Assembly: GCA_041398745.1 (NCBI GenBank)
Contig: JAWKUB010000002.1
Location: forward strand, 1,054,001 to 1,118,000
Direction: 5' to 3'
From: JACKHO01 sp041398745
GTDB taxonomy: Bacteria > Planctomycetota > Planctomycetia > Planctomycetales > Planctomycetaceae
DNA: 64,000 nt
The position numbers and the translations under genes are program-made. Under the pieces are notes generated by a model that was given only the letters and a program-made list of their open reading frames with translations, had not been told where the DNA came from and searched no databases. This document shows positions 35,660 through 44,250 of the stretch, one piece after another; the stretch's first letter is position 1; every line of letters starts with the position of its first letter.

Positions 35660-37546
35660 ATGCGTTGGAGTCGTTCCGGCGCGGTACAGCGTTTCGTTCA
35701 ATCAGCGCTGGCCTGCACATGCCTAACTTTGATTCCCTTTTCCGGATGCACGAAGAACGCTTCACGCGACTTCTCACTCGGTCTCCGCAAAGAAGCGTCT
35801 CGCTCGGCACTCAAGGCCGAAGAAGAACTTGCCGCGCAGAAGCGACGCGATGCAGCCGCTCGCCTGTTACGCGAGACTGAAGAGAAGGCCGCTGGAACCG
35901 CGGTCGTCGAGTCAGGCAAGACGCGACGGACGTCCCTCGCCGACTTCTTGAGCGACGACAAGCCTCAAACTCGCGATCCGTTTGCCATCGCGGAGGCAGG
36001 AAAATCTTCAGATCAGCCGGTTGTCGGAACTGCCAAGAGTGAAGTCCAGCAAACGGCGGCTGTTGCCCGCCCGAAGCCAACAGAGTCGCCGGATGCTTCA
36101 CCGTGGGACCAGTTGATGCATGACTACCTCTCTGAGGCAGATGCAACCGCCCAAGCTGAATCCGACAGGCCCGCTGATACCGCTCGTCCATTTCCATGGC
36201 CCGAAGCTTCTGCTGCCGAACCGAAAGCTGAGACCCCTGGCATCGCAGCAACGCAGTCTGACGTACCCGCATGGGCACGTGGCTTAAGCGGAAACGAATC
36301 CCGTGTTGTCGGACCTGAGCCTCCGGCGGAGTGGGCAACAGCCGATACATCGCAAACGCAGGATGGACCGGTCGAGAGTGCCATCGCGGAAAGTGACAAC
36401 GTAGGCGTCGTCCGCCTGGCACGTGAAGAGGCTACTGAACCGGAGTCTGTAACCAGTCCATGGAACCAGCCAGCCGCACCTCAAGGTGAGGCGAAGCCGG
36501 TTCCAACGGCACAGGACGCCCAACTGGCTCAGAAGCTGCGAATCCAGTCACTGTTGTCGCAGTCGCATAGTGACATTGTGCGTGGCAACTGGTTGTCTGC
36601 TTACAGAACTGCCTTACTCGCTCAACAGGAATCGGAGAAGCACAACGTTTCATTTGGTGAATTCGAAGAGCGACCTGTGCAACTCGTGAACGAAATCGCA
36701 ACGCGTCTGTGGGGCCGTCCCGATGCTCGCCCAAGCCTGGATCAAACGGACGTCTCGGTTGCGGAATTCTCCCTTGCAAATCGTTCGGCGCACGAATCGC
36801 GACTCGCATCTGCCACCGCGTCTGTCGGCGGTTCTAGTAACGAAGTAGTGCAGGCGGAAGCGGCAACCACAAACAGTGCTTTGTCAGCCGACATTTTTGG
36901 ATCAGCGGGACGAACCGAGTGGGTGCCGGTCAGTGGCGACGCAGCGTCTGCTCCACTCCCACAGGCCAAAGAATCAATAATTCCCTGGTCGACATCGGAA
37001 CAGCAGTCCTCAGGCTCTAAGTTCCAACCACAGCCGCCTGCTCAATCTGACTCTGTTCCGCAAGCCTCATCCGGAGAGCTTCCAGTCATTCGTTCGCGTG
37101 ACAGTTGGCGTGATGAGCGAACAAGGTCCAACGCACCAGAAGTCACAAAATCTGATTCAGTTGGCGAAGTCATCCAGACTGCTGGACTCGACAGCCCTGT
37201 CGGCAAAGCCGATTGGGCAAACTACCTGTCCAATAAAGACAGTGCCGTTGTTCCCGCCTCCGATGAAAAGTCGGCGGTCACTCAAGAGCCAGCACCGTTC
37301 TCTGGCGAACCAGACAACGTTGTTGCCATTGAAGAGCAAACCCCAGTCACCAATTCGGGTGATTCGGTAAAAGCAAAAGATGTCGCCAATCACGATGTGG
37401 CCGCGACAACGAGTCTCGCCTTGAGTGAAACCTCGACTGAAGGCACAAGCTCCTCAAACAGTAACATGGTCTGGGCCATTGGTGGCTTCCTTGCCGCTTT
37501 GGCTGCGACCGTCATTGGACTCCGCTCAAATCGTCAGCAGGCATAA
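35660..37546 (+). CDS. Low-complexity membrane-anchored protein, unrecognised
   Basis: This 628-residue protein has a strong upstream G-rich ribosome-binding site (GAGGGGGGG). The lipoprotein-like signal is 'ACTCLTLIPFSGCTKNASR'-type (ALACTCLTLIPFSGC). A coiled Ala/Glu/Arg helix follows ('KEASRSALKAEEELAAQKRRDAAARLLRETEEKAAG'), then a long Ser/Glu/Pro/Ala-rich disordered body with two copies of a 'SPWNQP/SPWDQL' motif. One helical island is present ('AQLAQKLRIQSLLSQSHSDIVRGNWLSAYRTALLAQQ'). A C-terminal membrane segment ends it (NMVWAIGGFLAALAATVIGL). Both ends look membrane-attached, so the middle may span the periplasm. No catalytic motif is visible. Confidence 0.75.
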   Translation: MRWSRSGAVQRFVQSALACTCLTLIPFSGCTKNASRDFSLGLRKEASRSALKAEEELAAQKRRDAAARLLRETEEKAAGTAVVESGKTRRTSLADFLSDDKPQTRDPFAIAEAGKSSDQPVVGTAKSEVQQTAAVARPKPTESPDASPWDQLMHDYLSEADATAQAESDRPADTARPFPWPEASAAEPKAETPGIAATQSDVPAWARGLSGNESRVVGPEPPAEWATADTSQTQDGPVESAIAESDNVGVVRLAREEATEPESVTSPWNQPAAPQGEAKPVPTAQDAQLAQKLRIQSLLSQSHSDIVRGNWLSAYRTALLAQQESEKHNVSFGEFEERPVQLVNEIATRLWGRPDARPSLDQTDVSVAEFSLANRSAHESRLASATASVGGSSNEVVQAEAATTNSALSADIFGSAGRTEWVPVSGDAASAPLPQAKESIIPWSTSEQQSSGSKFQPQPPAQSDSVPQASSGELPVIRSRDSWRDERTRSNAPEVTKSDSVGEVIQTAGLDSPVGKADWANYLSNKDSAVVPASDEKSAVTQEPAPFSGEPDNVVAIEEQTPVTNSGDSVKAKDVANHDVAATTSLALSETSTEGTSSSNSNMVWAIGGFLAALAATVIGLRSNRQQA

Positions 37547-37577
37547 GCGTCCATAACGCGAATTACCGCGACCAAAG

Positions 37578-37624
37578 TCGTCACTGGGGATCTGAAAACC
37601 AGATCCTCACGTGACGATTTTTTT
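37578..37624 (+). terminator. Rho-independent terminator
   Basis: TCGTCAC...GTGACGA forms the outer stem and GGATCTG...CAGATCC the inner stem around an AAAAC loop. TTTTTTT (37618-37624) follows directly. It lies 31 bases after the stop of the low-complexity protein gene. Confidence 0.9.
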
Positions 37625-37798
37625 GTTTTCCATGATCGCTAACCAATCGCAAAATTCGCCGTCGCCTTTGCCCCTCCACATGCATTACGTCCCTCAGTTT
37701 TCCGGCTTTGCTGTAATCACAGGGAGCGCTCGTTAGACTGAGAAGTCACTCCGTTGGAGAGAGCATTATCGGCTTGACGAAAGGCAACGGCCCTGGGT

Positions 37799-38638
37799 GT
37801 GAACGAATTTGACCCGCATGACGTGACTCACATTCACCAAGGGAATACGCCCGCCGAAAGGCAGGCTGTGTCAGAGGAACGCCGCGAGCGCATTGGGCGA
37901 TATCGAATTGAAAGGCTGCTAGAGCACATTTTGAGTTGGTTTGCAGGAATTTTGTGAGCCGAAGGCCGTAAGGCCTCGGGCCGTTTGTCATGCCCGGCCG
38001 CTTACGCGTCGGGGCTCACAGCTGAATACGAATTCGAAAAATGCTCTAGGCAAGGGAGGCTTTGGCCTTGTCTACCTAGTCAATGATGAGCAACGGCATC
38101 TCCTGGTCGCCATAAAGGTCCCACATGCTTCGGTCATCGACTTGCCCGAAGACGCGGAAGCATATTTGGGCGAGGCCAGAACAGTCGCCAATCTCGATCA
38201 TCCTCACATCATTCCTGTGTTCGATTTCGGCAGCACAGACGACCGTCGGACTGGCGGCGGAGCGACTCAATTCTATGTTGTGGCTGAATCGCAGCTGCCG
38301 CACTCTGCCTCGTTTTTTAGGTGAATGGCCAAAACCGCACGTGGCCGGTCGGGCGACTGAAGCCCAACGATTTCGGTTTGTTTGACACGCAGGGAAGCGC
38401 CATCGAATGGCTGTATGATCCTTACAACGACTATCCAACGGACCTGAATGAGGCTTACGCAGACGCCCCCAACACAGACGCGGTAACCGAATTATCCCGT
38501 CGGGTTCTGCGCGGGGGATCATTCACCGATTTGGCACTATAAGTTCGCTCAGCCGACCGAACCTTCAACCAGCCCATCAACCACATCTACTTCGGCAGCT
38601 TCCGCCCGGCGCGCACTTATCTGCCTGGCGAGAAGTAA
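37799..38638 (+). pseudogene. Ser/Thr kinase / formylglycine-generating-enzyme fusion, broken
   Basis: A GTG at 37799 opens 'NEFDPHDVTHIHQGNTPAERQAVSEERRERIGRYRIERLL', the usual lead-in to a kinase. A 125-bp insertion then interrupts it, and the P-loop and N-lobe resume at 38049 ('GKGGFGLVYLVNDEQRHLLVAIKVPHA...EARTVANLDHPHIIPVFDFGS'). The kinase stops near 38285. Without its C-lobe it passes straight into the end of an FGE-sulfatase domain ('NGQNRTWPVGRLKPNDFGLFDTQGSAIEWLYDP...RRVLRGGSFTDLAL'). A TAA (38540-38542) breaks the frame before 'VRSADRTFNQPINHIYFGSFRPARTYLPGEK' and the true stop (38636-38638). Three lesions make it non-functional. Confidence 0.85.
37922..38046. mobile_element. 125-bp MITE-like insertion with TA duplication
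   Basis: The element has imperfect terminal inverted repeats GAGCACATTTT (left) and AAAAATGCTC (right) and is flanked by TA on both sides (37920-37921 and 38047-38048). Inside, TGTGAGCC (37953-37960) and GGCTCACA (38013-38020) form a second palindrome around a GC-rich core. Removing it with one TA joins CTA to GGC and restores the kinase P-loop 'RLLGKGGFGLVY'. TA duplication is the hallmark of Tc1/mariner-IS630 type elements. Confidence 0.75.
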
Positions 38639-38711
38639 CTGCGTCGCAATCCACTGGCCACATAAGGCGACAGCGAAGAGGAAAATGCTCTCGAGGCCGT
38701 TTCCAAACCCC

Positions 38712-38739
38712 GTGGCACATACATTCCTGTCTGTGCCAC
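38712..38739. repeat. Palindromic repeat (GTGGCACA...TGTGCCAC)
   Basis: GTGGCACA (38712-38719) and TGTGCCAC (38732-38739) form a perfect 8-bp stem around 'TACATTCCTGTC'. It lies between the FGE remnant and the 3' end of the rhomboid gene and resembles dispersed intergenic palindromes of Planctomycetes. Confidence 0.45.
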
Positions 38740-38780
38740 CCCAGAACAGCCTGCATATTCAAAAGGGTCTGGAACAACCT

Positions 38781-39593
38781 CTAATACCGTCGTCGGCTAC
38801 CGAAATTGGGGCGCAGTTTTGCCGATTCGTCACGGGTGTCATTGAGCGGTGCGATGAGGTTGAGTTGTCCGGCCACAAATGCGAGCGCTAGTCCTACGGC
38901 GAATCCGCCGATGTGGGCCCACCAGGCGACGCCACCACCTTCCGTGGTCATAATTGACATGGTGCCCTGGAACAGTTGGATGACGAACCAGAAGCCGAGA
39001 AAAATCGGCGCTGGCAAGACCATGACTTGCACAAAGCCGCCCAGAGGCACCAGGGCCTTCACTTTGGCATTCCGGTACCAGAGGAAGTATGCCCCAAGAA
39101 CGCCAGCAATGGCGCCACTGGCTCCAATCGTCGGTACCGGGGAGGACGGTCCACTCATCAAATGGACGAGGCCTGCCGCAATTCCGCTCGCCACGTAGAA
39201 CAGTGCGTATCCCACATGCCCGAAGCGATCTTCAATGTTGTCACCAAAGATGAACAGAAACCACATATTCCCAATCAGGTGCATCCAACCACCGTGCAGG
39301 AAAATGCAAGTAAATACAGTCAGGACCGCTGGAACCGCGGACGCAGCCGCCTCCTGTTCCACGACAACTTCACGTGGTCCGTGTGGTGAATCTTCATAGC
39401 CGAGCTGCTGAATGATGACGGGCTCGTTGGGATGCAGCACGCGCACGGGAATCATGCCGAAGCGTTCGACCATGGAGGGCTCGCCAGGTTGGTCCGCCAA
39501 CTGCAGCAGGAAGACGAGTCCACACAGCGCAATAATTGCGTAGTTCACATAAGGAATTGACCGCGACGGAATGTCGTCTTGAAGTGGAAGCAT
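38781..39593 (-). CDS. Rhomboid family intramembrane serine protease
   Basis: Rhomboids cleave transmembrane substrates within the bilayer using a Ser/His dyad. The 270-residue protein has the L1 and TM2 motif 'LHGGWMHLIGNMWFLFIFGDNIEDRFGH', the catalytic serine in 'PTIGASGAIAGVLGAYF' and the catalytic histidine in 'AWWAHIGGFAVGLALAF'. Six or more membrane segments are visible. A region of about 70 residues between TM1 and the HGGWMH motif contains 'VPVVRVLHPNEPVIIQQLGYEDSP'-like polar sequence (PVRVLHPNEPVIIQQLG), usual for this planctomycete-type subgroup. Substrates are unknown. It is separated from the YTV gene upstream by two terminators. Confidence 0.93.
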   Translation of the reverse strand: MLPLQDDIPSRSIPYVNYAIIALCGLVFLLQLADQPGEPSMVERFGMIPVRVLHPNEPVIIQQLGYEDSPHGPREVVVEQEAAASAVPAVLTVFTCIFLHGGWMHLIGNMWFLFIFGDNIEDRFGHVGYALFYVASGIAAGLVHLMSGPSSPVPTIGASGAIAGVLGAYFLWYRNAKVKALVPLGGFVQVMVLPAPIFLGFWFVIQLFQGTMSIMTTEGGGVAWWAHIGGFAVGLALAFVAGQLNLIAPLNDTRDESAKLRPNFGSRRRY

Positions 39594-39669
39594 GTGTCAG
39601 GGACCGTGGCGGGTTTTCAAATACTGGGATGCCTCGAAATTATATCCTTGCGAATTGCAAATGCGAAAA

Positions 39670-39695
39670 GGGTACCGAGCCGAAACTCGGTACCC
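39670..39695 (-). terminator. Second terminator after the YTV gene
   Basis: GGGTACCGAG (39670-39679) and CTCGGTACCC (39686-39695) form a perfect 10-bp stem with a 6-base loop. On the minus strand CTTTTC follows. Confidence 0.75.
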
Positions 39696-39739
39696 TCAGG
39701 ATTACAGTCGATTTCGCCGTGTGCAGGTTGTTGAAAAGC

Positions 39740-39766
39740 GTGCGCCTCAGGGGAACTGAGGCACAC
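39740..39766 (-). terminator. First terminator after the YTV gene
   Basis: GTGCGCCTCAG and CTGAGGCACAC pair with one mismatch around GGGAA. On the minus strand the hairpin runs into GCTTTTC. Together with the next hairpin it makes a tandem terminator for a likely highly expressed gene. Confidence 0.7.
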
Positions 39767-39833
39767 AAAGCTATTCAAACACGGGGTTAAAAGGGCGGTC
39801 GGATCACGGCGAAGCCGAAATCATCCCTTTCAA

Positions 39834-41333
39834 CTATTTGGTGCAACCATCGCAACCAGTTCCTGGAGCACATCCAACTGGTGAAGCACAAGTTGGGGCA
39901 CAAGCTGTTGCACAGTTGTCGCAACCTGGATCGCCAGGATCGCAGCAAGGATCAACGGGAACCTGGCGGCAGACGACCTTAGGTACACAACGAGTCTTGG
40001 TCACCATGACCTGACGTGGCACGCACTTCGTACGGCAGACCATGCGGGTTTCGCAAACGGTCCGTGGCACGCAGTAAGGCACTTTCCGGTGCACAGTTTC
40101 ACATGTCCAGGTGCAGGTTGTGTAAGGAATGCGGCGATGCACAGTCTGGCAAGTCCAGGTGCAGGTCGTGTAAGGAATACGACGCTTCACCATTTCGCAC
40201 TTCCAGGTGCAGGTCGTGTAAGGCACGCGACGGGTCTTGCACTCCCGAACCATGCAGCAAGTGGTGTAAGGCACGCGACGAGTCCGAGTCTCACAAGACC
40301 AGGTGCAGGTGGTGCAAGGCACACGACGAGTCGTGGTGCAAGGCACGCGGGTGCAGGTCGTGTAAGGAACTTTGCAGTGCACAACTTCCGGAACCATCCG
40401 AGTGCAGCAAACCTGTTTGGTGACAGTCTTTGGTACCCAAACTCGACGGCAAATGGTGCGGCACTGTTGACGGCAAGGATCATCGCAACCGGGATCATCA
40501 CAGGCGATGTCGCAGTTGGTGTCACAAGCATCGCTGGTGCAACCAGTGTCATAAACGCAGCAGCCAGCACAAGGATCGAATCGGAACCGACCGAGCAGCC
40601 CACCAACACGGCCCAGGCCATTGGTCCAGCAGCGACGCTGACAGCAGACGGGACCAGGAACGGTGACCGTTTGAGTTTGCCATTCACCGCATTGAACCTG
40701 AACACACTTCGTTTCCGTCACGGGACGGAACACGGTGCGACAAACATCGCGGTAGCAGGTGTTGGTCACAGTCTTGTAGGTGGTGCAGCAAACGTCCTTG
40801 TACGTTGTGCAGTAGTGAGGAACTCGCACGGTGTAGCAGCAGTCACGGTAACAAGTGTTGTACACGGGACGGCAAACGGTGTAGTTCACATCACGGTAGC
40901 AAGTGTGGTAGCACGGCTTGCGAACCTGACAGCACACTTCGCGGTAGCAGGTGTTGTAGACCGGACGACGCACGTTGTAGCAAACGTCGCGGTAGCACGT
41001 CTGGTAGCAAGGCTTGCGAACCGTTTGACAGACATCGCGGTAGCAGGTGTCATAGACGGTGCGTTGGCATGTCACGGGCACCTTTTCCACACAATGATCG
41101 TAAACCGTCTGACATTCGGTGTACTGCTCTGTGCACCACACCGTCTCACGAACGGTTTTATAGCTCGGGCAGCTGACAACCCGGGCCTGACAGTAGTCGC
41201 CGAACGGGCGACATTTGATAATTGGGCAGCACCGATACCCACCCACGCCGTTGAACAGGCCCGCCTGAGCCTGTCCGAGTCCAGACAGCATCAGCAATGC
41301 TGCCAGCAACGGCATCCAGAATACGCGTTTCAT
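39834..41333 (-). CDS. Cysteine-rich YTV-type cell-wall protein
   Basis: This 499-residue secreted protein has a signal (FWMPLLAALLMLSGLGQAQA) and a mature part dominated by short Cys/Tyr/Thr/Val repeats. The first block repeats 'CYRDVCxxVRxPxYxTC' about eight times. A hinge carries 'CCVYDTGCTSDACDTNCDIACDDPGCDDPC'. The second block repeats 'VPYTTCTWxCETxxRR' about seven times. This matches the YTV proteins proposed as proteinaceous wall components of Planctomycetes, where disulfide cross-links are expected. Tandem terminators and a well-isolated transcript fit a structural gene. The repeats make the opposite strand look falsely open. Confidence 0.9.
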   Translation of the reverse strand: MKRVFWMPLLAALLMLSGLGQAQAGLFNGVGGYRCCPIIKCRPFGDYCQARVVSCPSYKTVRETVWCTEQYTECQTVYDHCVEKVPVTCQRTVYDTCYRDVCQTVRKPCYQTCYRDVCYNVRRPVYNTCYREVCCQVRKPCYHTCYRDVNYTVCRPVYNTCYRDCCYTVRVPHYCTTYKDVCCTTYKTVTNTCYRDVCRTVFRPVTETKCVQVQCGEWQTQTVTVPGPVCCQRRCWTNGLGRVGGLLGRFRFDPCAGCCVYDTGCTSDACDTNCDIACDDPGCDDPCRQQCRTICRRVWVPKTVTKQVCCTRMVPEVVHCKVPYTTCTRVPCTTTRRVPCTTCTWSCETRTRRVPYTTCCMVRECKTRRVPYTTCTWKCEMVKRRIPYTTCTWTCQTVHRRIPYTTCTWTCETVHRKVPYCVPRTVCETRMVCRTKCVPRQVMVTKTRCVPKVVCRQVPVDPCCDPGDPGCDNCATACAPTCASPVGCAPGTGCDGCTK

Positions 41334-41845
41334 GGCTTAAATCCTCTCCGCATTAACCCCAGAAAAATGAATTCCATTTCTTTTGGAATCCGACCGTTTC
41401 TGGATTCGGCACATCCCGCCGGTAAAATCAAATGTGTCTTACGCAAACTAACCAGACTTCCCATTCCGCGTATTGCAGCATGTCCTCTCCGGCGAATCAT
41501 GCAGAAAGCGACCTACCGCTATTTGGCGTGTATTCAATCCACGCCTGTCGTCAGGATCGACCGGCACAATCTGGCCTCTAAAGCAGGACCGCGTCATCCA
41601 GCACAACTCGACGTCACTCGACGTCGGTGGACGGAATCGTCGGATGAACTGTCATAATCGTTAGAGTCATTCGCGCCGATTGAACCGGTTCCGATATGGT
41701 CCAGGGGAGCAGGCTGCACCGGTTACCAAGTCGCCCGTACGACAGCGGTTCAACTGAATTGAAAAAGTGGAAGGCCACCCTGACTGTAGAGTATGTGAAT
41801 CGCCGTCGCTTTCGCCCTCTATTGAGTCGCTGCTAACATGCCGTC
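41334..41845. other. Divergent intergenic region, YTV gene / ABC gene
   Basis: These 512 bases should hold the promoter of the YTV gene and that of the ABC ATPase gene. I see no protein gene, RNA or convincing promoter boxes. Confidence 0.35.
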
Positions 41846-42838
41846 ATGCCAGCAATCGAAGCAGAGAATTTGACCAAGACATATCAGGTCTATCGCAAAC
41901 AGGAAGGGGTGTGGGCCTCTGTCGTGGGACTGTTTCGTCGAGAGTACAAGACCGTCGAAGCAGTGAAGAGTGTGTCCTTCAGGATCGAGGAAGGCGAAAT
42001 GATCGCTTTCCTCGGACCGAACGGTGCCGGAAAGACCACCACTCTCAAATTGCTCTCGGGCTTGATTTACCCCACATCCGGAACAGCACAGGTTCTGGGT
42101 TACGTTCCCTGGCAACGTGAAAACGCCTTTCGTCGTCGGTTTTCACTGGTCATGGGACAGAAGAACCAGTTGTGGTGGGATTTGCCGGCGCAAGAGTCGT
42201 TTCAACTGCACAAAGAGATATACCGCATTCCGCCAGACGACTTTGATCGACGTATCGATGAGTTGACCAGCCTGCTCGAAGTCAAGAAGCTCGTCGGCCA
42301 GCCGGTCCGTGAGCTTTCCCTGGGCGAACGGATGCGAATGGAACTCATTGCGGCACTCCTGCACAGTCCAGAAGTACTTCTCCTCGACGAGCCGACAATT
42401 GGCCTCGACGTCGTTTCCCAGCGCCGCGTGCAGGACTTTCTGAAGTTCTACCAGGAACAACAGAAAATCACGGTCATTCTGACAAGTCATTACATGAAGG
42501 ATGTTGAAGCCCTCTGCTCCCGCGCGATCATTATTAATGAAGGGGAAATCAAACACGATGGCCCGCTCGAAGGCATTGTCGAACAGTTCAGCCGCCACAA
42601 AATCATTCAGCTGCAGTTTGGAGGGTCCACTCCGCCGACAGGATTGGAGCGTTTCGGAAACGTCATTGAGTCCGTTTTTCCTCGGCTGAAAATGGAGGTG
42701 GAACGCAAAAGAATTCCCGAAGTGCTTACCGCACTTTTGTCACAATATTCCATTGAGGATGTTGGCGTTCAGGAACGTCCACTGGAAGACGTCATTGCGG
42801 AAATGTTCGAATCGGTGAAGTCCGTCGACGAAAGTTAA
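41846..42838 (+). CDS. ABC-2 type transporter ATP-binding protein
   Basis: The ATPase subunit has Walker A (FLGPNGAGKTTTLKLLSG), the Q-loop region 'SLVMGQKNQLWWDLPAQESF', the signature 'RELSLGERMRMELIAALLH', Walker B (VLLLDEPTIGLDVVSQ) and the switch His in 'VILTSHYMKDVEALC'. 'VYRKQEGVWASVVGLFRREYKTVEAVKSVSF' before Walker A is the form found in the NatA/DrrA-like group whose partners are six-TM ABC-2 permeases. No permease gene follows; the next gene on this strand is DAHP synthase 329 bases on. The C-terminal extension of about 90 residues is normal for the group. Confidence 0.92.
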   Translation: MPAIEAENLTKTYQVYRKQEGVWASVVGLFRREYKTVEAVKSVSFRIEEGEMIAFLGPNGAGKTTTLKLLSGLIYPTSGTAQVLGYVPWQRENAFRRRFSLVMGQKNQLWWDLPAQESFQLHKEIYRIPPDDFDRRIDELTSLLEVKKLVGQPVRELSLGERMRMELIAALLHSPEVLLLDEPTIGLDVVSQRRVQDFLKFYQEQQKITVILTSHYMKDVEALCSRAIIINEGEIKHDGPLEGIVEQFSRHKIIQLQFGGSTPPTGLERFGNVIESVFPRLKMEVERKRIPEVLTALLSQYSIEDVGVQERPLEDVIAEMFESVKSVDES

Positions 42839-43167
42839 GTCACTCAGCCGCGAATCTCGACGGCATCCCTGGCAATTCAATTCAATTCGGCGTTGACCGG
42901 GCTGTCGCGCCGTCCTAAGATTTTGCCATGGTCAATCCCATTCAATATCCTGCCTTGAGCCAGAAGTCGTTTACCAGCGGCTCCTTTTGCTTTTATTTTT
43001 GGCACAACCAGGATTTCTGGGCAGGATAGGTGAACGACCAGCACCATTTTGAAGTTTCCAAGCCCTGAAATCCTTGCGGTTTCAGGGCTTGTTTCGTCTC
43101 TACAACAATTTAAAGACACCTCGCAAACAACGCAGCCACGCGCCGTGGCACCTAATTGGAGAAACCA
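42839..43167. other. Intergenic region with perfect 11-bp hairpin upstream of DAHP synthase
   Basis: AAGCCCTGAAA (43060-43070) pairs perfectly with TTTCAGGGCTT (43080-43090) around a 9-base loop, followed by GTTTCG. It is 222 bases after the ABC gene and 77 bases before the DAHP synthase start, so it may be a terminator or a leader attenuator. Nothing else is seen in this 329-base gap. Confidence 0.5.
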
Positions 43168-44184
43168 ATGATTCTCGTCATGAAACGTGGCGTCTCGGAA
43201 AGCCTCATTCAAAACATGGTAACCCGAGTCGAAGAAATGGGCCTCAAAGCCCATGTTATTACTGGCACCGAGCGCACCGTTATTGCTGCGGTCGGCGAAG
43301 AGCGAGGCAAGAGCAAGGAGAAGCTGGAATCGTGCGAAGGCGTGGAGAAGGTGCTCCCCATCCTCGCCCCCTACAAAGTTGCCAGCAAGGAAACCAAGCC
43401 GGAGCCTACCGTGGTACGAGCCCTCGACCTGGCCATGGGTGGCGGCAACGTGGGCATCATTGCCGGTCCGTGTTCTGTGGAAAGTGAGGAACAAATCATT
43501 CTGGCCGCGAAGCAGGTGAAGGCTGCCGGCGCGACTGGCCTGCGCGGCGGAGCGTTCAAACCTCGCACGAGTCCATACTCGTTCCAGGGACTGAAGGAAC
43601 TTGGTCTGCAATTCCTCGCCGCCGCACGTGAAGAAACCGGTCTCGCTGTGGTCACGGAAGTCATGACGCCCGAGCACGTCGAAATGGTTGCGAGCTACGC
43701 CGACGTTTTGCAAATTGGTGCCCGCAATATGCAAAACTACCATTTGCTGCAGGCCGTGGGCGAAGTCCGTAAGCCCGTCCTGCTGAAGCGCGGAGCTTCG
43801 GCAAGCATGGAAGAATTCCTGCTCGCAGCCGAGTACATCCTGGACCAGGGAAACCAGGAAGTTGTGCTCTGCGAACGCGGCATTCGTACTTTCGAAACGC
43901 ACACTCGTTTCACGTTGCCGCTCGCTTCGGTTGCCTACCTGCACGAACGCACTCACCTGCCCGTAGTCATCGACCCCAGCCACGGAACCGGAATTGCCTC
44001 GCTCGTCCCGTCAATGAGCGTTGCTGCCGTAGCCGCCGGAGCTGATGGTCTCATCATCGAAGTGCATCCAGAACCCAGCAAAGCCATGAGCGATGGTGCT
44101 CAAACTCTCACACCCGAAGTCTTCGCAGCGACGATCGCACAGTGCCGACGCGTCGCCGATGCTCTCGGCTACGAACTGCACTAA
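43168..44184 (+). CDS. aroF: 3-deoxy-7-phosphoheptulonate synthase (DAHP synthase)
   Basis: The enzyme condenses phosphoenolpyruvate and erythrose 4-phosphate in the first shikimate step. The ATG at 43168 has GGAG upstream. The N-terminal ferredoxin-like regulatory domain begins 'MILVMKRGVSESLIQNMVTRVEEMGLKAHVITG', typical of the short type I-beta (AroF/AroG of Thermotoga) class. The barrel shows 'VGIIAGPCSVESEEQIILAA', 'LRGGAFKPRTSPYSFQGL', 'LQIGARNMQNYHLLQAV', 'VLLKRGASASMEEFLLAAEY', 'VIDPSHGTG' and 'IIEVHPEPSKAMSDGAQTL'. Length of about 338 is normal. A terminator follows. Confidence 0.94.
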   Translation: MILVMKRGVSESLIQNMVTRVEEMGLKAHVITGTERTVIAAVGEERGKSKEKLESCEGVEKVLPILAPYKVASKETKPEPTVVRALDLAMGGGNVGIIAGPCSVESEEQIILAAKQVKAAGATGLRGGAFKPRTSPYSFQGLKELGLQFLAAAREETGLAVVTEVMTPEHVEMVASYADVLQIGARNMQNYHLLQAVGEVRKPVLLKRGASASMEEFLLAAEYILDQGNQEVVLCERGIRTFETHTRFTLPLASVAYLHERTHLPVVIDPSHGTGIASLVPSMSVAAVAAGADGLIIEVHPEPSKAMSDGAQTLTPEVFAATIAQCRRVADALGYELH

Positions 44185-44210
44185 GTGTCATCTGACACGA
44201 TTCAACTCGT

Positions 44211-44250
44211 AACCGGCGTTCCAACCTTTGCAGTTGCGAACGCCGGTTTT
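44211..44250 (+). terminator. Terminator after DAHP synthase gene
   Basis: AACCGGCGTT (44211-44220) pairs with AACGCCGGTT (44239-44248) and is followed by TTCG. A small GTGTCA/TGACAC hairpin lies just before it (44185-44198). Confidence 0.65.

Noticed and set aside
37758..38692. AGAGCATT (about 37760) and AAAATGCTC (about 38685) as further MITE ends
   Set aside because: They match the MITE termini for only 8-9 bases and lack a paired end or TA flanks at the right places; chance is likely.
39834..41333. YTV repeats as a CRISPR array or other DNA repeat
   Set aside because: The repeat is in the encoded protein, irregular at the DNA level and in one frame; no CRISPR-like regular repeat/spacer pattern occurs anywhere in the window.
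40089..41657. 522-codon plus-strand frame opposite the YTV gene
   Set aside because: It mirrors the regular codon pattern of the Cys repeats and has no start signal or known domain.
42877..43983. 368-codon minus-strand frame
   Set aside because: It is antisense to DAHP synthase, whose motifs are complete.
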